Shown piece after piece: positions 11,967 through 24,638 of a DNA stretch of 64,000 bases. Source of the DNA: Mesostigma viride (taxonomy: Eukaryota > Streptophyta > Mesostigmatophyceae > Mesostigmatales > Mesostigmataceae); contig RPFO01000213.1 of NCBI GenBank assembly GCA_009746045.1, positions 11,197,593 through 11,261,592 on the forward strand, in the 5' to 3' direction. The position numbers and the translations under genes were made by a program. The notes beneath the pieces are model-generated. The model did no database searches and was not told where the DNA came from. It saw only the letters and a list, made by a program, of their open reading frames with translations. How positions within the stretch are numbered: position 1 is the stretch's first letter; every line of letters starts with the position of its first letter.

Positions 11967-12770
11967 CCATGACAGCGATTTGGCATGACAACCCATGGTG
12001 TTAGGAGACACTCGTCCTGCGGTGCAACTAACGGCTGCGTAGGGTGGGAAGCCATGACAATATGGGATATGGCAGCTTGTTACATTGATTGGTTGCTCTG
12101 GTGTAGTGGCACAAGCGCGGTATTGTGTGTGGATAGCACTGTGTGTGTGCGTATGGACATGTGTGTACGTAAATATGCAAATGTGTACGTGTGGGCATGA
12201 ACAAGCAATACAAGCCAGCCAGCAAGCCGGCCAGCCAGCAAACCCAAAGTAACGAAGCAAGCCTGGAAGCAAGGAAAGACAGGATGCAATATGCAAGAAG
12301 TTCGCTTACCTAAGGACCGATGCTAGGTATTACCTGCTGGCTGCTGCTATAATACTTTGCTATGATATAGTTTGCTATAGTTTGCTACAATAGTTTCTTT
12401 TTGAAGCATGAATCCTGCCTTCCTCCGGTGGCAACATGCAGCATCCCAACACCACAACCCGATTCATATTAGCATAGAGAAACCAATGTGACAACACCAG
12501 TCGCCTACTTATTCTCCCAACCTTGATCTCAACAGGACTTCCGGTCTCTTAGAAGAAATTCTAGCACCCTTATCCTAATCACCTACCATGGACACGTATC
12601 GAGCCTAGAACAATTGCATGCAGGCAACATGTAATGGTACCACTGCCAACCATAGCCTTCATGAGAAAAAAAAAAAAGGCTACACGACTAATCCTGTCGA
12701 GCAAGCACAGGAACCGTACTGACAATACTACTGCTATGGTGCCTAGGATGCTGGCAAGATCTTTCTTTAC

Positions 12771-13040
12771 CTACACTGAATTATAGAAGTTTTACCAATG
12801 CCATACCGCGATACCGTCTTTCTGACCACGTGCTTGACATCCACAACGACCACCGCCAACGCCAAGGCATCAGGCAGGGCCCTTGCAGTCAAACAAAATA
12901 AGGTGTAAGGAGAAGCGCAGCTGGCGATGGAAGCACATACGTTGGCCCAATCAGCAAGTATGAATAAGCCATGAAGGGTTTCTTACCTGGAGTTCCGAGA
13001 CTGACATGCCGGGCGGGATAAAAATGGAGAGGTTGTGCAT
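12771..13040 (-). CDS. Two candidate exons of an unidentified gene
   Basis: Exon a, 13040-12987: ATG followed by HNLSIFIPPGMSVSELQ, ending at donor CAG|GTAAGA. Exon b, 12881-12771: acceptor TGCAAG, coding for a natural-looking stretch (LALAVVVVDVKHVVRKTVSR ... YGIGKTSIIQCR), donor AG|GTAAAG. The phases do not match directly: exon a ends in phase 0 and exon b needs phase 2. So either an exon is missing or exon b starts elsewhere. I cannot name the family. The pair lies between two repeat blocks and may be a remnant. Confidence 0.3.
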
Positions 13041-13193
13041 TCCAACGCTTGACGCAAGCGGAAAATATGGCTGCCATCGGTAAAACTGTAGCATCATGGC
13101 ACCAAACGTGGCCATAGTCTAGCTGAATATATGGTGGGAATCAGACAAGTTTAAAATCATCATAATAATAAGCAACCAGCACGCCTGCTTGAC

Positions 13194-13881
13194 GGGCTCC
13201 CTCGATCGACAACGCACCATCGGGACCTGACCCAAAGAAAGCAAGCCTGCTTATATGCGCGCTCCTACATGCATCGAGAAACAATGCACAACGCAGAAGA
13301 ACCAAGACAGCTCGCAGGAAAGAAAAGAGCACCAGCAACCCCGCTCGCCAGATGCATGTACTTACTACTGTTGCAAGGTGATGACGAGCACAGTCGACGG
13401 TAACTCGCCTGGCAACATTTGCTCCGCCTGGCAACATAACAAGGCAATATCACTCTTCGAAGTGAAGCTCAATTGGCAAATGCAGCAATCCAAAGGAACA
13501 ATCGATAGTAATGCCGACCCTTGATTTACTGGATTGGACCAGTCGTCCACGACAAACACTGTCAAGCTCTGGAGAAAATCCATTATAAAATGCCTTATCT
13601 ATCGAATTGCAATTAATGATAACTTGCATGCTTAGCAACAAGATATTGAAACGTCAATCTACGTTTAGGTAAATGTCCATGCCGCCCCCGTCAATTTCCG
13701 GAATGTTTCTCCCGCCATGGCTGCGCTTACGGCGCCTAACTACAGTAATTTACGCGCCCGCAGGCCCAGCGGCCGACAGGCGAGCCTTGTATGCAGGCTA
13801 CGGACCTGCTACGGACCTGCTTGGAGTACCGCGCCACTAGGCTCGGGTGAGTCTGGATGCGCATCCAGACTCATGAGTCTG
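13194..13881 (-). repeat. Right arm of the ~690-bp inverted duplication
   Basis: Reverse-complement copy of 7887-8573, differing at scattered bases. The 24-bp palindrome recurs at 13849-13872. The internal frame (13583-13365, minus) keeps the same reading up to the GTAAGT donor. The spacer between arms is about 4.6 kb, so the whole could fold into a large hairpin, or it is two inverted copies of one element. Confidence 0.9.
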
Positions 13882-14717
13882 GGAAAATACCTCCGCACTT
13901 GAAAGCTCCTGAATCTTCCAACGGAAGAACGCATCACCGCCTGTCACCCTGACGTGACATTACGTGACACGCGGCCTTTGCTGATCGTCTCAGCCACTCA
14001 TGATATTTGGTCACTCGCCCTCATACCGTGCTCACAAAACTCAGTCAGGCCCCACGCGAACGCGATCTCCTCGGTCGCCTGGGAAAGATTGAAGTGTGGC
14101 GTTTAGTAATGAATCCCTGCCGCGTGTCGTTAGATCTTGCAGTGGTTAGAAAAGATTCCACCCTGGATAATGGTGCGCTGCACAAGTCTACTGAAACTAC
14201 TGTACCATATTCAACTCGCATAATGAAGTACATGGGAGTACACGCAGCGGAGGCCCCCTTCGGGTCAGGAAAAAGGCTGCGTATATATCACCGCGCGAGA
14301 AAAGGCTATGGCTACAGTACCATCAGGATTAATGTCGAAACAAATTACTACGTGCACGGTGAAGAGAGTTTTAGGAAGCATTTATTGATTCATACGATCG
14401 GTTTCCGAGTATTCCTGCAAGTGTGCAAGATTACGATGCCTTTTTTTTTCGTTCGTACTTTTCAAACATGTTTACTTTGCTGACACACGAGATGGAGCGA
14501 TGCAGTGCAAGGTGGTATGAAGGGGACAAACTGGTCTCCGTATTGTTGCCACTTCGAGATATGATTCTGAACAATCGGTAATTTTTTTAATGGCGAGGAT
14601 AATTGTCGCAGTAAAACATCCCTGCCTGGTCGGGATATCCTTCGCCTTCTGCCCCCCTCCCCGACTCAGACAGAATTATCATTGGGAGCAGCCAAAAGGA
14701 TAAACGTAAATTAAGAC
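13882..14717. other. Upstream region of the sensor-channel gene
   Basis: It should hold the promoter and 5' UTR of the gene starting at 14718. An in-frame TAA lies 6 bases before the ATG. I see no clear core-promoter motif. A long open frame at 14007-14483 has no coding character. Confidence 0.35.
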
Positions 14718-15204
14718 ATGGTAGAGGCCGGGAATATGTCAATTAGAAAGTATTTACCTAGAGATAGCGCGGCCAGGCGACTGTACGTGTTCCACTTCGC
14801 TTCGGCTGCGCTGTCCTTGTTTATCGCGGCGGCCTTCATTGCGCTGATGATGCAAATTGAAAGGTAAATATGGCAGAATCGCCTGCTCGCTGCATTTTCA
14901 CTCACCTCAAGCCGTCCTTCGTTCAAATGATTGGTGGCTCTCTATTCGTGTATGGGATTAAAGGCCTCGTCATGTTGTTTGTCCTGGGCACTTTCATCCG
15001 TTTTGGCTTGGCCGCCTGAACCTCAGGCGTTCCATGAATTTGGTAAATCGCAAGATGGAGGATCTGCTTCTCGGGGGATCCCAGGCGCGGGAAGATGGCC
15101 AGAATCAAACGCTGAAGGGTCTGCAAAAGGATCTCCAGAATCACATGTCCCTTTTGCTCGAAGCGTCCACGAACAGTGCAGAAAAGATGGTCGGATGGGT
15201 TAAG
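14718..15204 (+). CDS. Channel gene exons 1-2: signal anchor and coil
   Basis: Exon 1 (14718-14863) starts at ATG with an in-frame TAA just upstream. It encodes a short basic N-terminus (IRKYLPRDSAARR) and one hydrophobic helix (YVFHFASAALSLFIAAAFIA), read as a signal anchor with the N-terminus in the cytosol. Donor AG|GTAAAT, phase 2. Exon 2 (15027-15204, acceptor CCTCAG, donor AAG|GTAAGT, phase 0) encodes a polar helical stretch (LVNRKMEDLLLGGSQ...) leading into the ectodomain, as is usual before dCACHE domains. Exon 1 is too short to stand out as a long open frame. Confidence 0.75.
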
Positions 15205-18200
15205 GTAAGTCTGCTCTGGCATCTGCCAATTGGAATTTCAAGGTCTGGTCGATGACGTTGAGTTGGGTGCATTAGTTGCATCTGAAGTTGCCGTATGAAT
15301 TGACTTTCGAATTCATAATATGGTCAGGTGTTTTGTTTGGTGATAGTTCGTGCTGCTCTGTAGCATGGCACTGCAATGACACAATGGTACCTCTGCCCCT
15401 GCCATGGTTACCATTGGTAATGCGCATGCAATAACTTTTCTGCCTTATCAAGCGGGGCTTCACGTGGTCGTCCGGATTATTATCGAGCCTGAATCTGGCG
15501 GAGCCTGACATCTTTTAATACTTGGCAACCGTGTAGTCTACTACTTCAGCTGTCGGCAATCTTTAGAGATAAGCCTCACTTTGGAAGCTTTGGTTGTTGT
15601 CTTGCGCAGGCACACGGTCTGTGGGTGCATATCTATCTTTCTGGCCTGCACTGGTCGTCTCTTTGATATCCATGATTCGATGGGCTCCATGGAATCATAG
15701 ATATGTGTTTCCTGCTAGATCTTGGCGCAAAGAAAACTTGCTGGGGCTTTTCAGTGAGAAAGAATTTTTTGTAGGCTCAACAGTCAACGCTCTGCCTATA
15801 CCTCGGCAGGGCCCGCCATCTTCTCGGCTAGGCCCACCACCTTCCCAGCAGGTAACGTGAAGTTTTGAACTGCTTTCTGTTTAATATACCTAGAGTCAAA
15901 ATTACAGACAGATTTGCTAAGCAAACACGGCGCCATGGTCACGTTTACCTATGCCCGACACGGTACTGTGACCATTGGCCTTACTTTGTGGGTTGGTAGG
16001 GACTCGAAAGGGGTATCTTAAGTAAGTAAATAGCTAACGCAACTGGACTACAATCGCGCAGCAGTACCATGTAGCTCCATGCTGCCATGTTTCCCGAGTC
16101 ACAAAAGGGTCAAGCCTACATTGCTGTCTGTGAATTACAATAGCATGGTGTGGCAGGCACGGATTTACAGGCGCCGAGTATCGAGGATTGTCCTTTTTTC
16201 TTCTCGGACATCACGCACGGAGTGGCTGGGAGTAAGGGCTATCGGCGGTGGTGGATGGAAACAATATGCTTTCTAAGTTTGACTTTATCAAGGGTGTCCT
16301 ACGTACAATCCCCCCCAGGGATTGTAAGACGGTGCGAGGTGTTTATGCTCACCTATCGTTTTCGTGTAACACCAGCAAATGAGATAAACTAGGTTAGTAT
16401 TAATAGGTTAATATTGTTACCATTTGAATGCCCGAAGGTTGGCTTGCGTGGATGGGGATGCGTAGCAGTCACTAACTTAAAGTGCCCGCGCTTTCTTGCT
16501 GAACTCACGTGGACCCTGGCAATTTTTAAAAGTTTCAACTCTGGCATTCTTTCAACGGCTGTCCCCCAACCAGGTTGGCTTTGAGCTTGAGGACTTTGGT
16601 GACGGCCGCCAGCTGGACCTGAGCGACCCCTACCACCAGGGCGCGCTGGACGCCTACCTGCACATGCTGCTGACCACGCTGCTGGAGACGATGGATGGGG
16701 GGGGCGGCAGAGACGGGGGCGGGGGGAGTACCCAGGCGAGCCTGAACGGGATCTATATCGGGTCCGTGGACGGGTACTTTCGGGGCATGTTCACCCACCC
16801 CAAGCATCCAAACCGCCTCGTGCGGGAGTACGCAGGCCCTGGTGTCTACAACGGCTGCCTCATGAGGGACTGGATCCCCCTGTCAGGCCCATCGGGATGT
16901 GGCAGCGATGGAGGTAATGATGTGGGTGGGAAGAACGGGTCATCGTCCAATGGCGGTCGTGCGGACAACGTCACATGTGAATTCTCGCTCAAGGACCTGC
17001 GGTGGTTCGCGGACGCGCTCTCTCAGGACGCCAAGGACGCGGCCAGCGACATCTCCAGCAGCTGGGCGGACGGCGTGTGGACGCAGGTGTACAGCGCGCT
17101 TGATGGGCGCGGCCTCGTGATGACGTACGCGGAGGTGATATATGATGCCAACGGCACCGCGGTGGCGGTCGCGGCGGCCGACGTGGCCGTGCCAGCGCTC
17201 AGCATGAGTTTGCAGGACGCGGTGAGCTGGAACTCGTCAGGCAGCAGCACGCTCATGGTGATTTTCGAGGAGGACGGCGACGTGCTGGCGAGCTCCGACC
17301 TGAGCATCGCTGGTAGGTCAGACTCGATTGGCCAGGGGCTGGGAGGCAGCCTTAACGCCAGCATGACCGCGCCATCACAGCGGCTCAACATCCTTGAGCA
17401 CCCGCACGCGTTCGTTGCCACGGTCGTGGGTCTGTATCTGGCATCCGCTCAGTCTTCCCCTGGTCCCAACCCCCAAGGGGCAGGGGCAACCATGCCTTAC
17501 GATGAGCTCCACACATTTGATACCACACTGCCGCCGCCACCGCCGGAATCGGTCGCTGGGGCCCTGGCTTCTCCCGACACGGCTCCTCCCCCCCCTGCAA
17601 ATGGGACTGCCCCGCAGTCGCCGGACGACCCCGCACCCCCACCCGCAGAATTGGAGGGGCCTCCTCCATTTCCTCCGGGTCCTGGCACCCAGGACTATGT
17701 GGTGTTTGAGTACGAGGACCCGCACGTGTTCATGGGCCGGGTGGGCAACGAGGTGTTCTTCTCTATCTCCCGCCATGCCTCGCGCAACCAGAAGTTCCGC
17801 CTGCTGGCCGTGCTGGAGCTGGAGGCGGCGCCTGAGGCGGAGCGCAGGGGTGCGTGGAAAGGGGGGTGAAGAACAGGGGCTTTAAGAAGGGGAAAACCAT
17901 AATAATTATGGCATGTTATTACACATACGGGAGCAGCACGATTTGAATGCGAGGCTTCAAGCACGATTTGGGGGCTATCAGGAGATGCTCTGTTGACATG
18001 GCTGGTATGCTGTGAGATGCACGTTATTCATGAAAAACTCACGCGGATGTGTAGGGAACGATTTTCGATATTTTTTCTGTCAATTCATGATGGTGCAATA
18101 GCTGTTCTGGATATTCTGCTTTTTCTGTATACCCTTCTCCCCTCCCCTTCCCCTAACCCGCCGCCCCCCTAACACCCCCCCACACACACACCACCACCAC

Positions 18201-19040
18201 CACCACCACACACACACACACACACACACCATTGCCTTTCTCCTTCCACCATTATGGAGCCTTTTCTGTATACCCTTCTCCCACACACACTATTGCCTTC
18301 ACCTGCCACCGTCGCCACGTGCCCGTGGCTGCCCATGCTCACATCACACGTGCAGAGCAGCTCTCTATCAAGGCAGTTAACTAAGGCACGTGACTGCTAT
18401 GAGGGCCAATCTAGGAGGTAGAGCCAATGACAGTCCAATCATAGGGTTTACTGACATTTTTTAAACTGCAATCCTGCCTCCATTTTTCGCAAACCCCCCC
18501 CTGGCTGCTGCCGCTCTCCCCTCGAACCCCCCAGGCCACATCGCCACCATTGTCTTCACCGTGATCGCCGTCCTCTGCGTCGCCGCCATCTTCTACCACC
18601 ACTCCTTTGTGGGCGCGGCGCTGTACCGGGCGCGCGCGGCCGCGTTCGACAGCAGCGTGCCTGTGTCCAGGCAAGACAGTGGGCCCGTGGCAGGGTGCTC
18701 TAATAAATCTGGCCCCCGGGACATGAATGGCCAGCATAATGTGCACCATTTGGGCTCGTCTGGTGAGCTATCGGATTCCCCGTTGAAAGGGAGCCAATCA
18801 GCTTGTGTCAAGCCTCCACGGACTCTCTCGGCACCGGCGTATTCCCTCCAGATGGCGTCCCCATCCCCCGGGGGTTTGCAGGGGGAGCCCTTGTCCCCAC
18901 CACCGAGTGCGACTGTGCAGGTCTCCCGTCCGCGGCGCCTTGGCACCTCCCTGCAGGGCTTTGTGAAGTGGCTAGTCACGCCGGTGCTGGTCTTACTGCC
19001 GTTAGTGCCTTGCCCACACGAGTCGCGGGAGCTGCAAGGG

Positions 19041-19087
<47 letters not shown>

Positions 19088-21201
19088 GCTGGTGGCGCTG
19101 CCAGGACAGGTGGCGGGCGTGAAGCGGCTGCCCCACTTTTGGTCGACCATGGCAGTGTTTGGGTTCCTGCTGGCAATCCTGTGTGCATTTGCGCTGGGCC
19201 TCACGTGGCGGCACCAGTCGTACAGCGTGCTGACCGTGGTGCGCGACGTCGTTGTGCGCGGCAAGCTGGCCTACACACAGCACTACATGAACAGCTTCTT
19301 CCTGTGAGTGAGGGGGGGCCTATATGAACAGCTTCTTCCTGTGAGTGAGGGGGGCCCTACACGAACAGCTTCTTCCTGTGAGTGAGGGGGGGCCTACATG
19401 AACAGCTGCTTCCTGTGAGTGAGGGGGGGCCTACCTGCTGTATGCCAAGTCGGGTGCACATGCCGCCTGATATATATACTAGTATTATATATTTAAGAAA
19501 TTAACCAGGTTGGGTTCCATTGGATTTAGGACGGTATTCTGGTCTTTGCATGGTATTCTTCACTGGATGCCGCCGCTAGTATTTTATCTGATGTAGAACA
19601 CCCATGGAGCATCTGGGCCTTCCTTTGCCTGGTAGCATGCCGAGGAAGGGTGGTGATTTAATGCATTACCTGGCATTGTATAAAGGTGCGTTGCCTGGTA
19701 GCACATGGAGGAGGGGGTGTTTAATCATTTTATTGAAGGGGTTAATTAAGGGGTGGTTACCTGTCAAAGTGTGAAGATAGCGATGTTAAATGTATAACAG
19801 AACCATGATTGAGCAGCCAGGGAAATAGCTGTTGAAGCAACTAACTTTGTAAGTTAAATATGGTAGTCATTCCGGATTTTTAGTCCAAACATAGCAGCGT
19901 CTTGTAATTATTGCGGACTTGCTATTTCTGATGCAAAGCCTAAATAATTGTTACTGTGTTAAATGCAGTTTCGACTAACTTGAATGCACCAATTGACGTG
20001 CTCCTGCCAGGATTTGCTGATATAATATTTTCCAACTTCAACTCTCATCAAGCAGCATCTACGCTATCTCTCTTTATTCTTATAGTATAGAGAAAAAGCA
20101 ACACCGGCTATCCGAAAATCATCACTAACCCATTGTATCTTCAAAGAAAATCACTAACCCAAACGCATCTTTTCTGTACCCCTGCTGCCCAACCCCCATG
20201 CCTCGGCTCAAATGCCTCGCCTCTCGCCCTCAGTGACTCGCAAATCGGCCCCACCTTCCTGGCCGCGCGCGCCGCCCTGCGCGGGTCCGCCGCCACCTGG
20301 ATGAACTACGAGCCGCCCTCACCCGTGCTGTGGCGGGGCACCGGGGCAAAGCTGCCATCCTCCGACAACGCCACGGACCTCGTCGACGCCACGCAGGTGA
20401 CGGGGAGGAAGAGCCTGAAGCTGACCAAAGCGCAGGACGAGCTGTACCGCCACTTTGACCGCGCGATCTATGCCGCGCTCTCCGTGCTGGCCGACCGCGG
20501 CGTGGGCTCCCGCTGGGTGATGTCCGGCGGGGCCGGGCTCGCGGTGGACAGCATACACGCGGCGGCGGCGGGCATGCGCGTGAACAACCTCTACTTTGGG
20601 CTGTCTAACGGCGACTTCATCGGCATCTGGTGCCCCTACGTGAGCGTGGGCAGCGACGGCGGCAACGGAACGGACCTCGGCTGCTACTTCTCAATCATCG
20701 AGCAGAAGAGCAACCCGGTGTTCCGGCTCAAGCACCGCCCCGTGTGCGACGTGCTCGAGCGCGGGGGCGGCCAGGTGGTGGACGGCAAATTCGGGCTGAA
20801 TGTGTCAATGGACACAGACGGGCTGGGTGTCCAGGGTCCCGCGCAAGGGCTGTGCGACCCCTCGTCCACCTACCGGCGGGCGACCGCGCCGTACGAGGAC
20901 CAGGGATGCTCATACGACCCGACCGTGCGGCAGTGGTTGGTTTTGGGGCACTTGGTGGTTGTCTCATGGACATGATGGGTCAGGTTGTGATGTCACTTCT
21001 GAACTGCAAGCAGAAACAAGCAGGAAGAAGAAGTGAGAAGCAGTTTGAAGTGTGCTGGACTGTAGAATTGCGTGGACCTTTTTATCGTATTCTTAGAGGC
21101 CGTGGTAGTCCACTTATTGGCACGAATGGCCCCCTGTGTATTTATTTGGTCGCCCCCCATCTTGCTTTGCGCTCCCCCCCCCCCCACAAACACACACACA
21201 C

Positions 21202-21250
<49 letters not shown>

Positions 21251-24200
21251 CAGGTACAAGCGCGCGGCCTTGTATGGCACGCCCATCTGGTCGGACCTGT
21301 ACACGTTCGCCAGCAACACCACCGGGTCCACGCTCGGTCTCACCTACGCGGTGCCCCTGGCCGGCGAGGCAGCCACGGATGAGTCGCCGCCCCCGCCGCC
21401 CCCCCCCAGCGAGACCATAGCTGTGTCCCCACCAGCTAGTGACGACACGGCGGGCGCCCCCCCTGCGTGCGTTGACTTCACCTCTGGGATCCACAACGAC
21501 GGGGATGGCAACGGGACCGCGGAGGGCAAGGAGCTGCTCGGCGTGTGGGCGTCAGACGTGTCCCTGAAACAGATCCAGGATGTGCTGGTGGCGCTGGCCC
21601 AGGGGCTGGGGTCGGCAGGCCAGGGCCGCATCATGGTCGTGGACGACCACAACCTGACGCTCATCTCGTCGTCGCATGCTGAGTCCCTGGGCGACGCGTC
21701 CGGCTCGTCGGCGCCGATCAAGATGTTCGAGTCCAAGGATGCCGAGGTGGCGGAGACGGGCTCGTTCCTGCTGGGTGTGTCGACCGACGGCAACTTGACG
21801 GCGCACTACGGCACGTTCACATGGCTCCTGCGCGACAACGACTCGCCGCTCACGTTCGTGTTCCCGATGACCATCGCCCAGGGCCTGCGCTGGATGGTCG
21901 TCGCGACCACGCCACGCGATGACTTCTTTGCCGACTGGGACGCCGAGTTCATGTGGCTCTTCCTCCTGTCCACCGCGCTCGTGGTCCTCCTCTCCTGGGC
22001 CGCGCAGGTGTTTGTGGGCGTGTTCGCGGCCGCCGTGCTGCAGCGCTCGGCCGGCGGCATCCCCCTGGGCACCCTGGGCGACCCCTGGAAGACGGCGCTC
22101 TTCCGCTCGCGCCCGACCGCCGATTCCAGCTTCGGGCGCACGTCCTCGGGGGGCAGCGCGGGCGACGCCACTCTCCCACGCGCGCGCTCGCTCCCTAGGT
22201 CGGGCTCCGGCTACTCGCTCGACCTCGCGTCCACAGGGACCACCCTCGAGTCTCCCTCGGAGAACGAGCATGACCCGGGCGGGGGGGGCGCGGGGGCTAC
22301 TGTCACGGGCTCCGGCGGCCGGCGGGGGTTGCGGCCCGGCAGCGCGCGTGCGGGACTCCGGCAGCGCGCGGCCACGGTGGGCGCGGTCGCGGCGTCCTCG
22401 GGCGGCCAGATGCAGAGCCTGCACAAGCTGATGGGGCTGTCGTCCACGAGCAAGGAGTCGCTGGAGAGCGTGCTAACAGGGATCATTGGCAACGTGATGA
22501 TGGCCGCGCACGCGAGCTGGAAGCGGCTCCCGCTCGGCACGGGCCGCTCGGACGTGGACCGCGGCCTGCGCGCGCGCATGCTGCACCAGCTCGAGCACGG
22601 TGCGCACTCGGGCCGCGCACTGCTGGGCACCGCCACGCGCAGCTGGCGGGGCAGCTGGCGGGCGCGGGGCGCGCGGCAGGAGCGCTTCTGGCGCACGTCC
22701 GGGCTTGCCCAGCGCGGCAAGGACGAGGGCCACGAGGGCATCTCGCGAGAGGACAGCGAGGCTAACCTGCCGGTCGCGGGGGCGGGGAAGGGGGAAGGCC
22801 CCATGGAGGGGCCGTCCCTCTCTGACGCGAACCATGCGGTGGAGGTGACCCCGGTCGTACGCACGGCCATAGGGGTCCCACTCATGGTGCGGACGCCAGG
22901 GAAAGGCTACCCGTTATCGGCCACGGAGGGCGTCAAGAGCCCGGCAAGGGAAGCCGTGGTGAACGTCAAGGAGAGTCCGACACCTGGCCGCGCCAAGCTG
23001 CAGGGGGTGGGTGGGAAATCATCAGGCGGGGGGGTGGCGGCCACCCCCTGGCACCGTCGGCTGTTCTCGGGGGCGAGCACAGGGACTCCTCCAGAGACGC
23101 CCCTCTCGGGCGACCCGACGTACCACCAGTACAAGACACACCTGCTCAAGCGCGCCGTGCAGCACATCAAGGAGGGTGACGCAGTGAGTGCAACAGGGAT
23201 AAATGCTGCGGGGTTGAGTGGCACGTTTAAGAAAAAAAAAGAAAATTGCAGAGCCACGCCATTCTCATTACTCTGTAATGTTGTGCACCCTTTCCTTGCC
23301 TCCTACGGCTTCGCTAGGCACCCCCTATGACCCTAAAAGGGGTTGGTCTTGCAATAACATTGGCTTGCGATAATTTGTCACTAGACAGCTTCTCGTCACG
23401 CATGTCGTCGTGACTTCATCGTTACACTGAAGCGTTTTGCACCCGTTCCTTGACTCGTGACTCGCTCCGAGTTTACTCGATGTCTGTCCCATCTCTGACG
23501 CTGTTGTATGCTCTTGCCGACTATCTTCATTTCTATTACATCAAACCCACCCTCCACCCCTTAACCCCCACCCCTTCACCCCCCACCCCAGAGCCGCAAC
23601 ATCATCACCCTGTGCGACCTGGACAGCCATGAGTCGCACTGGTATGCGCGCGCCTACGCGCTCGTGACCAGCCCGCACTGGCGCCTCTTCCTCGCAGGGA
23701 CCCTGCTAGTGCACCTGCTCGTCTCCTTCTGGCTCCCTGAGGACAACAAGGCGCTGCGCGACTTCTACCGTCAGCAGCCGGCCTCACGGTTCGATGACGT
23801 GTCCGTCGGGGGGCCAGATGGCGGTAACAACAACGGAAACGATGGGGGCATCCTCTCTTCTGCCCTACTCCGGCTGGGCTCGTCTCTCTCGGTCACGAGC
23901 ACCGCCAAGGCCAGCCTGCTGGTCATCCAGTTCCTAGAGCTGCTGTGCCTGTTCATCGAGAGCGCGAGCGTGTCCACGCTGCTGCTGGCCAAATACTACT
24001 GGGCCAAGCCCAATTTGCTCAACATGGACAACCTGGCCGCGCGCGTGTTCGACACGGCCGCCGTGCTCCTACTCGCGCTGCTCATCACCGACTGGGGGCT
24101 GCGCATGGTGCGTGCGCGGCATGTGCGAGTGTGTGATCCATGTCCCAACCACACGTTAGATGGCCACACGTTAGATGGCCACATGTTAGATGGCCACACG

Positions 24201-24569
24201 TTAGATGGCCACATGTTAGATGGCCACACGTTAGATGGCCACATGTTAGATGGCCACACGTTAGATGGCCACATGTTAGATGGCCACATGTTGGTGGTCT
24301 GCCTTGCACAGCGTTAGCACCGAACCTACTGGTCACCACACTGGTCACTGTAACTGTTGGGTGGTCTGCCTTGAGAAGCCATACGTTGTCCTCCTCACCA
24401 ACATGACCAAGGTCAACAGTATTGGAAACCAACCCCTGTTTTAGTGTACCAACCCCTATTTGGTGCGCATCTTGTCGCTCTTTGTGTTGGTGTTTCCTGT
24501 GCCGTCGGCTGACCTCCTTCCCCTCGCCCCCCCCCCCCCCCCGCACAAACACACACATGCAAACACACA

Positions 24570-24638
<69 letters not shown>

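Noticed and set aside
14007-14483. 158-codon plus frame upstream of the channel gene
   Set aside because: Mixed composition, no domain, no splice partner; chance frame.
21552-22424. Minus-strand 290-codon frame, and several other antisense frames in 21-28 kb
   Set aside because: Shadows of GC-rich exons 6 and 10 of the channel gene; the plus-strand frame holds the recognisable domains and splice phases.
24149-24297. Regular 15-bp repeat, considered as a CRISPR-like array
   Set aside because: Tandem units without unique spacers, inside a eukaryotic intron; the same holds for all other arrays here.
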